DNA of 64,000 nucleotides from Flavobacterium laiguense (GCF_003097655.1 NZ_QCZH01000005.1:1-64000); one strand, 5' to 3'; positions 25,472 to 34,671 are shown, numbered from the stretch's first letter. Made by a program: numbers and translations. The notes: a model not told the origin generated them from the sequence alone.

Positions 25472-25697
25472 GTAATGTGTCTATTTGCTCAAATTCTCTC
25501 AAGACTTCCAAGGAACTTTCTGAAACTAATTTGGATTCAAAGTGTAATTTTTTTTGTAAAATAATTCTACTTTGCATCTTATTATAGTAGTCAAGCGCAT
25601 CGTTTATGTACCTGTTTCTAGGTTTTTTTATTGATTTAACAATGTTTTCGGTCTCACCATAAATTGAATCGTCTATTTTTAGAGATATTGTTTTCAT
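25458..25697 (-). CDS. RHH-type antitoxin of the MazF-like pair
   Basis: A 79-residue protein. The N terminus MKTISLKIDDSIYGETENIV and RNRYINDALDYY resembles a ribbon-helix-helix DNA-binding domain; the acidic, flexible C-terminal part (SSLEVLREFEQIDTLHES) would bind the toxin. The usual antitoxin-first order with a 14-nt overlap is seen. A -7 box and inverted repeats precede it (25713-25745), fitting autoregulation. Confidence 0.8.
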   Translation of the reverse strand: MKTISLKIDDSIYGETENIVKSIKKPRNRYINDALDYYNKMQSRIILQKKLHFESKLVSESSLEVLREFEQIDTLHESI

Positions 25698-25719
25698 GAT
25701 TTGTTTATTTTGTATAGTA

Positions 25720-25727
25720 CAAATGTA
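25720..25727 (-). promoter_or_regulatory. -7 box of the antitoxin, within short palindromes
   Basis: TACATTTG on the minus strand, an exact TAnnTTTG match, 22 nt before the antitoxin ATG. It lies in tatagtacaaatgtata, a near palindrome with a second gtatac nearby (25740-25745), suitable for ribbon-helix-helix binding. Confidence 0.5.
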
Positions 25728-25757
25728 TATCTTTTTTGTGTATACTTTTATAAAAAT

Positions 25758-26909
25758 TTAAGAAATCACTCTTATTGTATTTTTCACATCCTCAGCAATT
25801 CTTCTTGCTTCGTTTATGTCTTCGTTTACAATGGTTACATGTCCCATTTTTCTAAAAGGGCGTGTTTGTTTTTTACCGTAAATATGAGGTGTTACTCCAT
25901 TCCAACCTAATATTTTTTCTATGTTTTCATAAATCACATCTCCAGAAAAACCTTCAGCTCCCGAAAGATTGACCATAATTCCGGCTACTTTGCTCTCGGT
26001 GTTTCCTAGAGGCAAATCCAGAATCGCACGCAAATGGTTTTCAAATTGTGAAGTGTAACTGGCTTCAATCGAATAATGACCTGAATTATGCGGACGAGGA
26101 GCAACTTCGTTTACCAAGATTTCATCATCTTCGGTTTGAAACATTTCGACAGCCAATAGTCCAACGTGATTGAATTGTTGTGAAACATTCAATGCAATGG
26201 CTCTTGCTTTTTCGGCTACCTTATCGTCAATTCGAGCAGGACAAATTACATATTCCACTTGGTTGGCTTCGGGATGAAATTCCATTTCAACTACTGGATA
26301 TGTTTTTATTTCTCCCTGCGGATTGCGACAAACAATTACAGCCAATTCATTTTTGAAAGGTACCATCGTTTCAGCAATGCACTCAACATTTGGTAGATTT
26401 TCTAAATCAGTAGTTTGACGAATGACTTTTACGCCGTTTCCGTCATATCCAAATTCGGTACATTTCCAAACAAAGGGAAGCTGAATGTTAGAATCTACTA
26501 AATCAACCACTAAATCTTTTAATGTAGCATAACGTTTAAAAGGAGCTGTTGGGATATTGTTTTTTATATAAAATTCTTTCTGAATACCTTTGTTTTGAAT
26601 CAGTTTTAGTGTTTTTGGAGAAGGATATACTTTTGTCCCTTCGTTTTCCAATTTTTCTAGTGCATCAAGATTCACCAATTCAATTTCAAAAGTCAAAACA
26701 TCTACTTGTTTACCAAAATTGTAAACCGTTTCAAAATCCATCAAGTCGCCCTGAAAAAAATGATTGCACGCTATCTTACATGGTGCTTCGTCACTAGGAT
26801 CGAGTACATAGGTTTGAATGTCAAATTTTCGGGTATCAAACAATAGCATTTTGCCTAATTGTCCGCCACCGAGTATACCTAATTTGAAATGGGATGAAAA
26901 ATAGTTCAT
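25758..26909 (-). CDS. purK: 5-(carboxyamino)imidazole ribonucleotide synthase
   Basis: A 383-residue ATP-grasp enzyme that makes N5-CAIR from AIR, bicarbonate and ATP. LGILGGGQLGKMLLFD (N-terminal Rossmann-like loop), WKCTEFGYDGNGVKVI (ATP loop, about 148-163) and EMFQTEDDEILVNEVAPRPHNSGHYSIEA (C-terminal metal site) are typical. The start ATG 26909 lies 46 nt after a -7 box. The antitoxin-toxin insertion separates it from purE. Confidence 0.95.
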   Translation of the reverse strand: MNYFSSHFKLGILGGGQLGKMLLFDTRKFDIQTYVLDPSDEAPCKIACNHFFQGDLMDFETVYNFGKQVDVLTFEIELVNLDALEKLENEGTKVYPSPKTLKLIQNKGIQKEFYIKNNIPTAPFKRYATLKDLVVDLVDSNIQLPFVWKCTEFGYDGNGVKVIRQTTDLENLPNVECIAETMVPFKNELAVIVCRNPQGEIKTYPVVEMEFHPEANQVEYVICPARIDDKVAEKARAIALNVSQQFNHVGLLAVEMFQTEDDEILVNEVAPRPHNSGHYSIEASYTSQFENHLRAILDLPLGNTESKVAGIMVNLSGAEGFSGDVIYENIEKILGWNGVTPHIYGKKQTRPFRKMGHVTIVNEDINEARRIAEDVKNTIRVIS

Positions 26910-26955
26910 TGTGATTGTGTTTACTTTGTCTATTCGGCAAATTGCCTTGAGTATG

Positions 26956-26963
26956 CAAAGATA
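26956..26963 (-). promoter_or_regulatory. -7 box of purK
   Basis: TATCTTTG on the minus strand, an exact consensus match, 46 nt before the ATG. It is of the TATCTTTGCA type common in this group. Confidence 0.55.
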
Positions 26964-26989
26964 CTTTTTCCTAATCGAATAGGAAAATG

Positions 26990-27538
26990 CTATTTTATTT
27001 TCTTCAAAACTTCTCTGGCAACTGCTTTATAGGCAGAGCTATGATTAGGATAATCTTTGGTAATTATAGTTTTTAATTCGGGATGTATCCAATCGTAATG
27101 AGTTCCTAAAAGGTACAAAGTACGCATCGCATAAGCCTTAGAAGCCACTTTGGTGTCGTTAATCAACCAGTCAAAATTGGATTCTATGATTTCGTCTAAA
27201 TGTTTTGGAGAAAGCTGTATTTCCTTTTTCTTATAATGAGAAAGTATCAAAAGCTGACAAACTTTGGCCACAGGTCGAATAGCGCTTTCGTCTTTTAGGT
27301 TTTTAATATGGGAGCAAAAAAAATCCAAATGATCTTCTAGCCATTCCAATTTCTGGTAACAGACAAATTCCAGAATCCAACAGGCTTTAGATGCATTTTT
27401 GTCTAAAGTTTGAAAACACAGTCGAATCAACTCAGGGAAAAGTTCGGGATTGTCAAGAACTTCGTCAGCATATTTTTGTCTGTTGACTCTATATCCCGTT
27501 ACATATTCTAATTTTTTTTGGAATTCGATAACCATCAT
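26990..27538 (-). CDS. Helical-repeat protein, function unknown
   Basis: About 182 residues, all helical, with HEAT/ARM-like pairs (FPELIRLCFQTLDKNASKACWILEFVCYQ; FDWLINDTKVASKAYAMRTLYLLG). Such Flavobacterium proteins are sometimes labelled adenylosuccinate lyase by automatic transfer, but the PurB signature is absent and the length is far too short. I would keep it as a helical-repeat protein. The start is ATG 27538 or 27535; it is divergent from hpt. Confidence 0.6.
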   Translation of the reverse strand: MMVIEFQKKLEYVTGYRVNRQKYADEVLDNPELFPELIRLCFQTLDKNASKACWILEFVCYQKLEWLEDHLDFFCSHIKNLKDESAIRPVAKVCQLLILSHYKKKEIQLSPKHLDEIIESNFDWLINDTKVASKAYAMRTLYLLGTHYDWIHPELKTIITKDYPNHSSAYKAVAREVLKKIK

Positions 27539-27594
27539 CAGTATTTTTGCTTTAAAAGTACAAATCAATTATCAATAGTCAAAAGTGAAATCCC

Positions 27595-27602
27595 TATCTT
27601 TG
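27595..27602 (+). promoter_or_regulatory. -7 box of the hpt-adk unit
   Basis: TATCTTTG, exact match, 24 nt before GTG 27627. It lies inside an in-frame upstream extension (GTG 27585), which argues that 27627 is the real start. Confidence 0.6.
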
Positions 27603-27626
27603 CAGAATATTTTAAAACGATATACT

Positions 27627-28157
27627 GTGATACAACTACACGATAAACAATTTGTTCCGTTTATTTCTGCTACTGAAATTGATTTTGCCATCAAAAAAAT
27701 GGTTGCACAAATAGAAGACGATTTTTTTGACGAAACACCAATTTTTATTGGAGTGTTAAATGGGTCTTTTATGGTCGTTTCCGATTTTTTAAAATTATAC
27801 AAGAAACCTTGTGAAGTTTCTTTTATAAAATTGGCGTCTTATGAGGGGACATCTTCCACAGAATCGGTCAAACAATTAATAGGTTTAAACCAAGATTTGA
27901 CAGGACGTTCCGTAATTGTTATCGAGGATATTATCGATACAGGAAACACTTTGGAGGAATTGAAAAATTTGTTTAAACAACAAAATGTGAAACATTTTAA
28001 AATTGCAACACTTTTTTTCAAACCAGAAGCGTACAAAAAAGACATAAAAATTGATTATGTTGGAATTAGAATTCCAAATAAATTCATAGTAGGTTTTGGA
28101 TTAGACTACGATGGCTTAGGCAGAAACTTACCCGAAGTATTCCAATTAAAGGAATAA
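27627..28157 (+). CDS. hpt: Hypoxanthine phosphoribosyltransferase
   Basis: About 176 residues. Purine salvage enzyme converting hypoxanthine or guanine with PRPP into IMP or GMP. The PRPP motif VIVIEDIIDTGNTLEEL (about 95-111) is complete, and IFIGVLNGSFMVVSDFLK and SYEGTSSTESVK match the family. GTG 27627 (VIQLHDKQF) is chosen because a -7 box overlaps the longer frame. adk follows 44 nt later, as in other flavobacteria. Confidence 0.92.
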   Translation: MIQLHDKQFVPFISATEIDFAIKKMVAQIEDDFFDETPIFIGVLNGSFMVVSDFLKLYKKPCEVSFIKLASYEGTSSTESVKQLIGLNQDLTGRSVIVIEDIIDTGNTLEELKNLFKQQNVKHFKIATLFFKPEAYKKDIKIDYVGIRIPNKFIVGFGLDYDGLGRNLPEVFQLKE

Positions 28158-28201
28158 GGAAATAAAGAATAAAAATAGTAAAAACCACATATAAAAAAGG
28201 A

Positions 28202-28774
28202 ATGATCAATATAGTTTTGTTTGGAAAACCAGGAGCAGGAAAAGGAACTCAAGCTGAGTTTTTAAAAGAAAAATACAAATTAACACACATTTCAACAGGG
28301 GATGTTTTTCGTTATAATTTAAAAAACGACACTCCATTAGGTAAAGAAGCAAGAGTATATATGGATGCTGGAGATTTAGTGCCAGATGAGTTGACTACCA
28401 AAATGCTTATAGATGAGGTGAACAAACATCCTGAAACAAACGGAATTTTGTTTGATGGCTATCCAAGAACTATTTCTCAAGCCGAAGCATTAGATGCGTT
28501 TTTGCCAACAATTGGTTCAAAAGTTGCCGCAACGATTGCTCTTGAAGCAGATGATGAGATCCTAGTGACAAGATTGCTTGAAAGAGGAAAAACCAGCGGA
28601 AGAATTGACGATCAAGACGAAGACAAAATTAGAAATCGTTACCAAGAATACAACGAAAAAACAGCTCCATTGATGGGGTATTATAAAGAACAAGGTAAGT
28701 TTTATGCTGTAAACGGAATAGGATCTATTCAAGAAATTACAGAAAGATTGACAGCAGTTATTGATAATTTATAA
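28202..28774 (+). CDS. adk: Adenylate kinase
   Basis: A 190-residue enzyme, ATP + AMP to 2 ADP. The P-loop GKPGAGKGT is at 8-16, ISTGDVFRYNL is the AMP-binding part, DGYPRTISQAEAL the NMP domain end, and RLLERGKTSGRIDDQDEDKIRNR the short lid. No zinc cysteines in the lid, so it is the short-lid form. It follows hpt and precedes the CorC-like gene and obg. Confidence 0.96.
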   Translation: MINIVLFGKPGAGKGTQAEFLKEKYKLTHISTGDVFRYNLKNDTPLGKEARVYMDAGDLVPDELTTKMLIDEVNKHPETNGILFDGYPRTISQAEALDAFLPTIGSKVAATIALEADDEILVTRLLERGKTSGRIDDQDEDKIRNRYQEYNEKTAPLMGYYKEQGKFYAVNGIGSIQEITERLTAVIDNL

Positions 28775-28859
28775 AAGAAGTAAAATTGTTTTGAAGTTTA
28801 AAGTTTAAAGTTAATGTGATTTAATATCCTACTAACCTTAAACTTTAAACTTTTTTAAA

Positions 28860-28894
28860 CAAAAAACAAAAAACAAAAAACAAAAAACAAAAAA
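28860..28894. repeat. Five tandem CAAAAAA units before a TTG start
   Basis: Perfect 7-bp repeat (caaaaaa x5), ending directly at the TTG of the CorC-like gene. Upstream, aagtttaaagtt / aactttaaactt (28795-28851) forms an inverted repeat of the AACTTTAAAC type. Slippage here would change the spacing of the translation start. Confidence 0.75.
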
Positions 28895-30169
28895 TTGGAA
28901 ATACTCATAATATTTTTTCTAATACTCTTAAATGGGGTTTTCTCTATGTCGGAAATCGCATTGATATCGGCAAGGAAAAATAGATTGGAAACCGCAGCAA
29001 AAAAAGGAAATAAAAGTGCGCAAATCGCTTTAGATTTGGCCAATGCGCCAAACAAATTCCTTTCGACGGTACAAATAGGAATAACCCTTATTGGGATACT
29101 TACCGGTATTTACAGTGGAGATAAAATTACAGCTGATGTTGAAGCTTTCGTAAGAGAATTTCAAGTATTCATTCCGTTCGCACATTCAATTGCAGTTGGT
29201 ATTGTAGTAGTGATATTAACGTTTTTTTCTTTGGTATTGGGAGAGTTATTACCCAAAAGAATTGGGTTAAACCATCCTGAAGCTATTGCAAAAGCCGTGG
29301 CGTTACCGATGAAGATTGTTTCGATAATTACGGCTCCTTTTATATGGATGTTGACCCATTCGACCGATTTTTTATTGGATGTTCTGCAAATAAAACCTAC
29401 CGCAGACGGTAAAGTTACTGAGGAGGAAATAAAAGCAATCATCAAAGAAGGTACCGAAGGAGGAGAAGTACAAGAAATAGAACAAGATATAGTAGAGCGA
29501 GTTTTTCATATCGGAGATCGAAAAATCAATTCGTTGATGACTCATAGAAAATCGGTTGTGTTTTTGCCTTTGCATGCAAATAAAAATCAAGTAAAGGAAT
29601 TTATGCTCAAAGAATTACATTCTATTTATCCGGTTTATGGAGAAAATTACGATGATATTCTTGGGGTGGTAAACTTGAAAAATATATTTGCCCATTTTGA
29701 AAACGACAGTTTCAATTTGGCCGAGATTATGACCGAAGCTCCTTTTATGATGGAACAAACCACTGCCTATAAAGCGTTGGAAGAGTTCAAGAAAACAGGA
29801 ATTCATTATGCTTTTGTTTCAGATGAATACGGGGTTTTTCAAGGAGTGATCACTTTAAATGATATTCTTGAAGCACTCGTAGGGAATGCATCTGATTTTT
29901 ATAAAGACGATTTTCAATTAATCGAAAGAGAAGACGGAACCTGGTTGGTAGACGGGCATTATTCGCTACACGATTTCTTGACCTATTTCGAGTTGGATGA
30001 ATTAATAAATGATTATGAAGTAACTACAGTAAGCGGATTAATCATGACCGAATTATCTCGTATTCCAAAACAAGGGGAGAAGTTAATTTGGCAAAAATTT
30101 GAGTTAGAGGTCATCGATATGGATGGCGTGAAGATTGATAAAGTAATGGTGAAGGCCTTAAAAGGTTAG
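28895..30169 (+). CDS. HlyC/CorC family transporter (CNNM-CBS)
   Basis: 424 residues. An N-terminal CNNM/DUF21 membrane domain (three or four helices to about residue 185; GVFSMSEIALISARKNRLE), two CBS domains (about 200-330) and a C-terminal CorC/HlyC domain (about 345-424; VDGHYSLHDFLTYFEL). Members are linked to Mg2+ or other divalent cation export. The start is TTG 28895 because no ATG precedes MSEIALIS at residue 19 and homologues begin at this point, from general knowledge. Five CAAAAAA units lie directly upstream. Confidence 0.88.
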   Translation: MEILIIFFLILLNGVFSMSEIALISARKNRLETAAKKGNKSAQIALDLANAPNKFLSTVQIGITLIGILTGIYSGDKITADVEAFVREFQVFIPFAHSIAVGIVVVILTFFSLVLGELLPKRIGLNHPEAIAKAVALPMKIVSIITAPFIWMLTHSTDFLLDVLQIKPTADGKVTEEEIKAIIKEGTEGGEVQEIEQDIVERVFHIGDRKINSLMTHRKSVVFLPLHANKNQVKEFMLKELHSIYPVYGENYDDILGVVNLKNIFAHFENDSFNLAEIMTEAPFMMEQTTAYKALEEFKKTGIHYAFVSDEYGVFQGVITLNDILEALVGNASDFYKDDFQLIEREDGTWLVDGHYSLHDFLTYFELDELINDYEVTTVSGLIMTELSRIPKQGEKLIWQKFELEVIDMDGVKIDKVMVKALKG

Positions 30170-30187
30170 AATTTGGTTTAGAAGTTT

Positions 30188-30231
30188 AGAAGTTTATGAG
30201 TTTAGTTGATTTTCTAAACTCATAAACTTCT
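30188..30231. repeat. Perfect 18-bp hairpin between CorC-like gene and obg
   Basis: Arms 30188-30205 and 30214-30231 are perfectly complementary around an 8-nt loop; the flanking taaact repeats extend it. No T-run follows (taaactcata), so it is more a repeat or RNA-stability hairpin than a classic terminator. Confidence 0.7.
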
Positions 30232-30257
30232 AAACTCATAACCTTAAATTGAAAATT

Positions 30258-31259
30258 ATGACAGAAGGGAATTTTGTAGATTACGTAAAAATTTATGTTT
30301 CTTCAGGAAAAGGAGGAAAGGGATCTACGCATTTGCATAGAGAAAAATTTATTGAAAAAGGTGGGCCAGACGGTGGTGATGGTGGTCGTGGTGGACACGT
30401 TTATTTAGTGGGAAACAAAGGGCTTTGGACTTTATTTCACCTTAAATTTGCGCGTCACATCAAAGCTGGTAATGGTGGAGATGGAAGTGGTGATCGTAGT
30501 ACTGGTGCCGATGGAGATGATAAATTCATTGAAGTTCCATTAGGGACTGTGGTTAAAGATAAAGAAACAGGAGAAGTTCTTTTTGAAATTACCGAAGACG
30601 GTGAGAAGCAAATTCTTTCCCGTGGTGGAAAAGGAGGGTTAGGAAACTGGCACTTTAGAAGCTCAACCAACCAAACACCAAGATATTCACAACCAGGTTT
30701 GCCAGGTGTGGAAATGGATGTGATTTTGGAACTTAAAGTATTGGCCGACGTAGGTTTGGTAGGTTTTCCTAATGCAGGAAAATCAACGCTATTGTCTGTA
30801 TTGACTTCTGCAAAACCAAAAATCGCCGATTATCCTTTTACGACTTTAAAACCAAATCTTGGAATTGTAGCGTACAGAGATTTTCAATCTTTTGTAATTG
30901 CCGATATTCCTGGGATTATAGAAGGTGCAGCCGAAGGAAAAGGATTAGGTCACTATTTCTTGCGTCATATTGAGCGTAATTCGACTTTATTATTCTTGGT
31001 ACCTGTAGATACTCCAGATATCAAAGCGGAGTATGATATTTTGGTGAATGAGTTGACCAAATACAATCCAGAAATGCTAGATAAAGAACGTTTATTGGTG
31101 ATTTCAAAATGTGATATGCTGGATGATGAATTGAAAGCAGAATTGAAAACAGAATTAGACGTTGCGTTCAAAGACATTCCTTATATGTTTATCTCTTCAG
31201 TTGCCCAGCAAGGTTTGACTGAATTGAAAGACAAATTATGGAAAATGTTGAATGACTAA
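30258..31259 (+). CDS. obgE: Obg GTPase
   Basis: 333 residues. A glycine-rich Obg domain (1-157; [34 protein letters not shown]) precedes a GTPase domain with G1 [18 protein letters not shown] (G3), NxKD equivalent ISKCDM and SSVAQQGL. Obg acts in ribosome assembly and stress signalling. No C-terminal OCT extension. I use ATG 30258; an in-frame TTG at 30249 would add three residues. Confidence 0.96.
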   Translation: MTEGNFVDYVKIYVSSGKGGKGSTHLHREKFIEKGGPDGGDGGRGGHVYLVGNKGLWTLFHLKFARHIKAGNGGDGSGDRSTGADGDDKFIEVPLGTVVKDKETGEVLFEITEDGEKQILSRGGKGGLGNWHFRSSTNQTPRYSQPGLPGVEMDVILELKVLADVGLVGFPNAGKSTLLSVLTSAKPKIADYPFTTLKPNLGIVAYRDFQSFVIADIPGIIEGAAEGKGLGHYFLRHIERNSTLLFLVPVDTPDIKAEYDILVNELTKYNPEMLDKERLLVISKCDMLDDELKAELKTELDVAFKDIPYMFISSVAQQGLTELKDKLWKMLND

Positions 31260-31278
31260 AAAAATATAGTTTATAACA

Positions 31279-31313
31279 AAAAGGTGTTCTAGTAATAGGA
31301 CACCTTTTTTTGT
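31279..31313 (+). terminator. Terminator of obgE
   Basis: Stem AAAAGGTGTTCT / AGGACACCTTTT with one mismatch, followed by T residues, 20 nt past the stop. Confidence 0.8.
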
Positions 31314-31437
31314 TTAAATTGTACAATTCCTAAAATTAAGTTAATAATAAATGGTTTGATTTTGTTTTTAGTTGCAGAAGAGGGATTAGATTGTGAAAAT
31401 GATTTATATTCGCATCATCAAAAAAATATTCAAAAAT

Positions 31438-33594
31438 ATGAAAAAAGTAATTTTATTCTTAACCATGTGTCTAATGGCTTTTCCTGTGAGAGCCGATGAA
31501 GGAATGTGGTTTTTAATGTTTATCGAAAGATTGAACCATAGAGATATGGAAAAAATGGGCTTGCAATTGACAGCCGAAGAGATTTACAGTATCAATCATC
31601 ATAGTTTGAAGGATGCGGTAGTACAATTCAACGGAGGTTGTACAGCTGAAATCGTTTCAAAAGAAGGTTTGGTATTGACCAATCACCACTGTGGATATGA
31701 CGCTATTGCGGAGCTTTCTACAGAAGAGCAAAACTATTTGAAAAACGGGTTTTGGGCCAAAGACAGAAGTGCTGAATTGAAACCAAAATCATTGTACGTG
31801 CGTTTCTTCGTTCGTATGGATGATGTTTCTAAAAGAATTTTATCAAAAGTAAATGATAAAATGACCGAGGCAGAACGCAATAAAGCGATTCAACAAGAAA
31901 TGGCTTTGATCGAAAAAGAGAACAATGAAGGTGGAAAATACACTGTATCGGTTCGTCCTTTCTTTCAAGGAAATGAATATTACTATTTTGTATACCAAGA
32001 TTATAAAGACGTTCGTTTGGTAGGAACACCTACAGAAAGTCTAGGGAAATTTGGTGGAGATACTGATAACTGGGAATGGCCTCGTCATACTGCAGATTTC
32101 TCTATGTTTAGAGTGTATGCGGATAAAGACGGAAATCCAGCTGAATATTCTAAAGACAATGTGCCTTTACAGCCGAAACACCATTTGCCAATTAGCATAA
32201 AAGGGGTAAAAGAAAATGATTTTGCGATGATTCTGGGATATCCAGGAAGAACCAATCGTTGGATGCCATCTAGTGGAATAGCACAAAATGTTGGGTATGC
32301 TTATCCAGCACATGTTGAAGGAGCCAAAACCGGAATGGACAACATGAAGAAGTACATGAGCAAAGATGAAAGCGTAAATTTGAAATATGCTTCTAAATAT
32401 GCTTCTACTGCGAATTACTGGAAAAACCGTCAAGGGATGATCGATGCATTGACTAAAGCGCAAACCGCTAGTGCAAAAGCAAAAGAAGAAGCTAAATTTA
32501 ATACTTGGGCTAATAAAGCAGAGAACGCAGCAAAATACGGAAATGTTGTTGCTACAATAAACGACTATTATGCTAAAACAAATTTAAAATCGCGTCATGA
32601 TAATTACCTTTCTCAATTAGTGAGAACTACTTCTTATGGAGCTGGTCCTTCGGTGTTAGGAAATGCTTTGATTGGGTATTACAAGGAGAATGAGGCGAAA
32701 AGAGCCGAAATGCTTCCTAAATTAAATGCTTTAGTCGAAAATTATTATGGTGAGTTTTATGCTCCTTTAGAAAAAGACGTTTTGACATCGCAACTTAATT
32801 TGTACGCTGCCAAAGCTTCAGAATATGGTCTTGCTCCAGTTATTGTTACAATGAAAGCAGCCAATAGTGGTAATTTTGCAGCCGATGTTGATAAAGCAGT
32901 TGCTACCAGTGTTTTTGCAACAAAAGAATCTGTTGAAGCTTTTATGAAAGATCCAAAAGCAGAATTAATTGCAACGGATCCATTGTATGTGATCTCAAAT
33001 GATTTGATGACTAAAATAAGAGCTAAATCGCCTGAACAATTAAAATCGGATGATGATTTTGCTATTGCTTACCGCAAATTGGTGGAAGGTTTAAGAGAAT
33101 CAAAATTGAATACGATTCAGTATCCAGATGCCAATTCTACTTTGCGTTTAACCTATGGAAAAGTTCGCGCTTTGCCAGCAGACAAACGCAATGATGCCAA
33201 AATTAATAATTATACAACTATGACTGGAATGGTCAAAAAGTATAAAGCCGGAGATGCCGAGTTTGATTTGCCAACTCGTTTGTTGGAATTAAACAAAGCG
33301 CAAGATTTTGGAGAATATGCAGATAAAGCAGGGTATATGCCTGTGAATTTCTTAACCGACAATGATATTACTGGTGGGAATTCAGGTTCTCCAGTATTGA
33401 ATGGAAAAGGAGAATTGATCGGTGTGGCTTTTGATGGTAATATCGAAGCTATGGCAGGGGACGTTATTTTTGACAAAAAACTGCAACGTACCATCAATCT
33501 AGATATTCGCTATGTGCTTTGGATCATCGATAAATATGCAGGTGCAAAACACATTGTTGATGAAATGACAATTGTGAGAGATGTTCAACCATAA
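31438..33594 (+). CDS. S46 dipeptidyl peptidase, DPP7-like
   Basis: About 718 residues. A signal peptide (to VRA-D, residues 1-19), then the S46 serine peptidase: catalytic His in TNHHCGYDAI (His84), Asp in WEWPRHTADFSMFR and Ser in GNSGSPVLNGKGEL. The residue that sets P1 choice reads AFDGN (Gly), as in DPP7/DAP BII, rather than FDR of DPP11, so hydrophobic rather than acidic P1 is predicted. Periplasmic, releases dipeptides for uptake. ATG 31438 is preferred because it starts the signal peptide; ATG 31393 would add 15 residues. Confidence 0.93.
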   Translation: MKKVILFLTMCLMAFPVRADEGMWFLMFIERLNHRDMEKMGLQLTAEEIYSINHHSLKDAVVQFNGGCTAEIVSKEGLVLTNHHCGYDAIAELSTEEQNYLKNGFWAKDRSAELKPKSLYVRFFVRMDDVSKRILSKVNDKMTEAERNKAIQQEMALIEKENNEGGKYTVSVRPFFQGNEYYYFVYQDYKDVRLVGTPTESLGKFGGDTDNWEWPRHTADFSMFRVYADKDGNPAEYSKDNVPLQPKHHLPISIKGVKENDFAMILGYPGRTNRWMPSSGIAQNVGYAYPAHVEGAKTGMDNMKKYMSKDESVNLKYASKYASTANYWKNRQGMIDALTKAQTASAKAKEEAKFNTWANKAENAAKYGNVVATINDYYAKTNLKSRHDNYLSQLVRTTSYGAGPSVLGNALIGYYKENEAKRAEMLPKLNALVENYYGEFYAPLEKDVLTSQLNLYAAKASEYGLAPVIVTMKAANSGNFAADVDKAVATSVFATKESVEAFMKDPKAELIATDPLYVISNDLMTKIRAKSPEQLKSDDDFAIAYRKLVEGLRESKLNTIQYPDANSTLRLTYGKVRALPADKRNDAKINNYTTMTGMVKKYKAGDAEFDLPTRLLELNKAQDFGEYADKAGYMPVNFLTDNDITGGNSGSPVLNGKGELIGVAFDGNIEAMAGDVIFDKKLQRTINLDIRYVLWIIDKYAGAKHIVDEMTIVRDVQP

Positions 33595-33621
33595 AAAAAG
33601 AACGTATAGTTATTAAAAACT

Positions 33622-33663
33622 AAAACCCCGCCTCGTTATTAAATGAGGCGGGGTTTCTTTTTG
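33622..33663 (+). terminator. Strong bidirectional terminator
   Basis: A 12-bp stem AAACCCCGCCTC / GAGGCGGGGTTT (33623-33634, 33645-33656) followed by ctttttg. It serves the S46 gene and could also end the convergent glycosyltransferase gene. Confidence 0.85.
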
Positions 33664-33681
33664 TATAGGCTATATAATATT

Positions 33682-34671
33682 TTAATCATAATAGGTATCA
33701 AACAAAAACTGTAGGGTTTCAGGGATATTATTGGCTTGTATAATTGGATACTTTGTGGGTGATTGCAACCAGTTTTCTATGATTAGATCAAAATCATCGG
33801 CAACGTCATAAACAATAGGAACGCCCATTTTCTTGAGAGCCGCCGCATTACATTCTTGCTCATAATGCTTCCGAATGGGAATGGAGAGTATTTTTTTTCT
33901 TAAATATAATGCTTCTGCAGGCGTTTCAAACCCTCCTCCAGTGATAATACCTTCACAGTTTATGAGACTTTTATTGAAGTATTCTTGATTGACAGGGTAA
34001 TAAGTGATATTTTTTATGGTGTGTTTGGTTTGTATGCCATTCAAAAACCAATGGAAAGATAAATTAGGTAATCTGTTGAAGGCTCTCTCTAAACAATCTT
34101 GTTGAAAAGAGGGTAAATAAACCGTGATATGACCTTTGTTTTTTGGGTCGGCATTTGCGATTTCATCCTTGATGATCGGAGGATAAATAAAATCATCATA
34201 TTTGTCAAAATGCAAGCCAATGTTCTTTGGAGAGGGAGCATAATGTTTGAGAATCATTTCGCCCATGAGATTCTTTTTTTCGGGTCTGGGAGTCAAAGGA
34301 GATATAAAACTGGCCTGATGTCCAAATTGTATCGAATGTACTTTTTGTAATTTGCAGGCCAAAGACGTAATCGAGTCAAAATCATTGATGACAACATCAT
34401 AGCTTTTCAGTGGTAAGGAATTGGCATCTTTATAGATTTGTTTGGGTTTAATGTTTTTGGCAATATCCCAATAATTCAAACCACCACATTTACTGTAATG
34501 CAAGCTACAGCCTTCGCTTTTAAATTTTATGGGCAAATTGACATCCAGACTGGCATTGTTGCCACTCATAAAAAAATCAACTTCACCAAATTTTTGCAGA
34601 TAAGGATATAGTTGAATGGCCCTGCTGATGTGTCCGTTACCCGTTGCCTGTATGGCGTAAAATATTTTCAT
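33682..34671 (-). CDS. MurG/family-28-like glycosyltransferase
   Basis: 329 residues, GT-B fold. The N-terminal IFYAIQATGNGHISRA (about 3-18) is the GxGH loop; the C-terminal part contains GIITGGGFETPAEALYLRKKILSIP (about 238-262), the nucleotide-sugar binding block of GT28-like enzymes, and KHYEQECNAAALKKMG. Acceptor unknown. It follows the LpxH-like phosphoesterase on the same strand (57-nt gap), suggesting a shared envelope-lipid or glycolipid role. Confidence 0.8.
   Translation of the reverse strand: MKIFYAIQATGNGHISRAIQLYPYLQKFGEVDFFMSGNNASLDVNLPIKFKSEGCSLHYSKCGGLNYWDIAKNIKPKQIYKDANSLPLKSYDVVINDFDSITSLACKLQKVHSIQFGHQASFISPLTPRPEKKNLMGEMILKHYAPSPKNIGLHFDKYDDFIYPPIIKDEIANADPKNKGHITVYLPSFQQDCLERAFNRLPNLSFHWFLNGIQTKHTIKNITYYPVNQEYFNKSLINCEGIITGGGFETPAEALYLRKKILSIPIRKHYEQECNAAALKKMGVPIVYDVADDFDLIIENWLQSPTKYPIIQANNIPETLQFLFDTYYD

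Noticed and set aside
28860..28894. CAAAAAA array as a CRISPR
   Set aside because: Units are 7 bp with no spacers; it is a simple tandem repeat.
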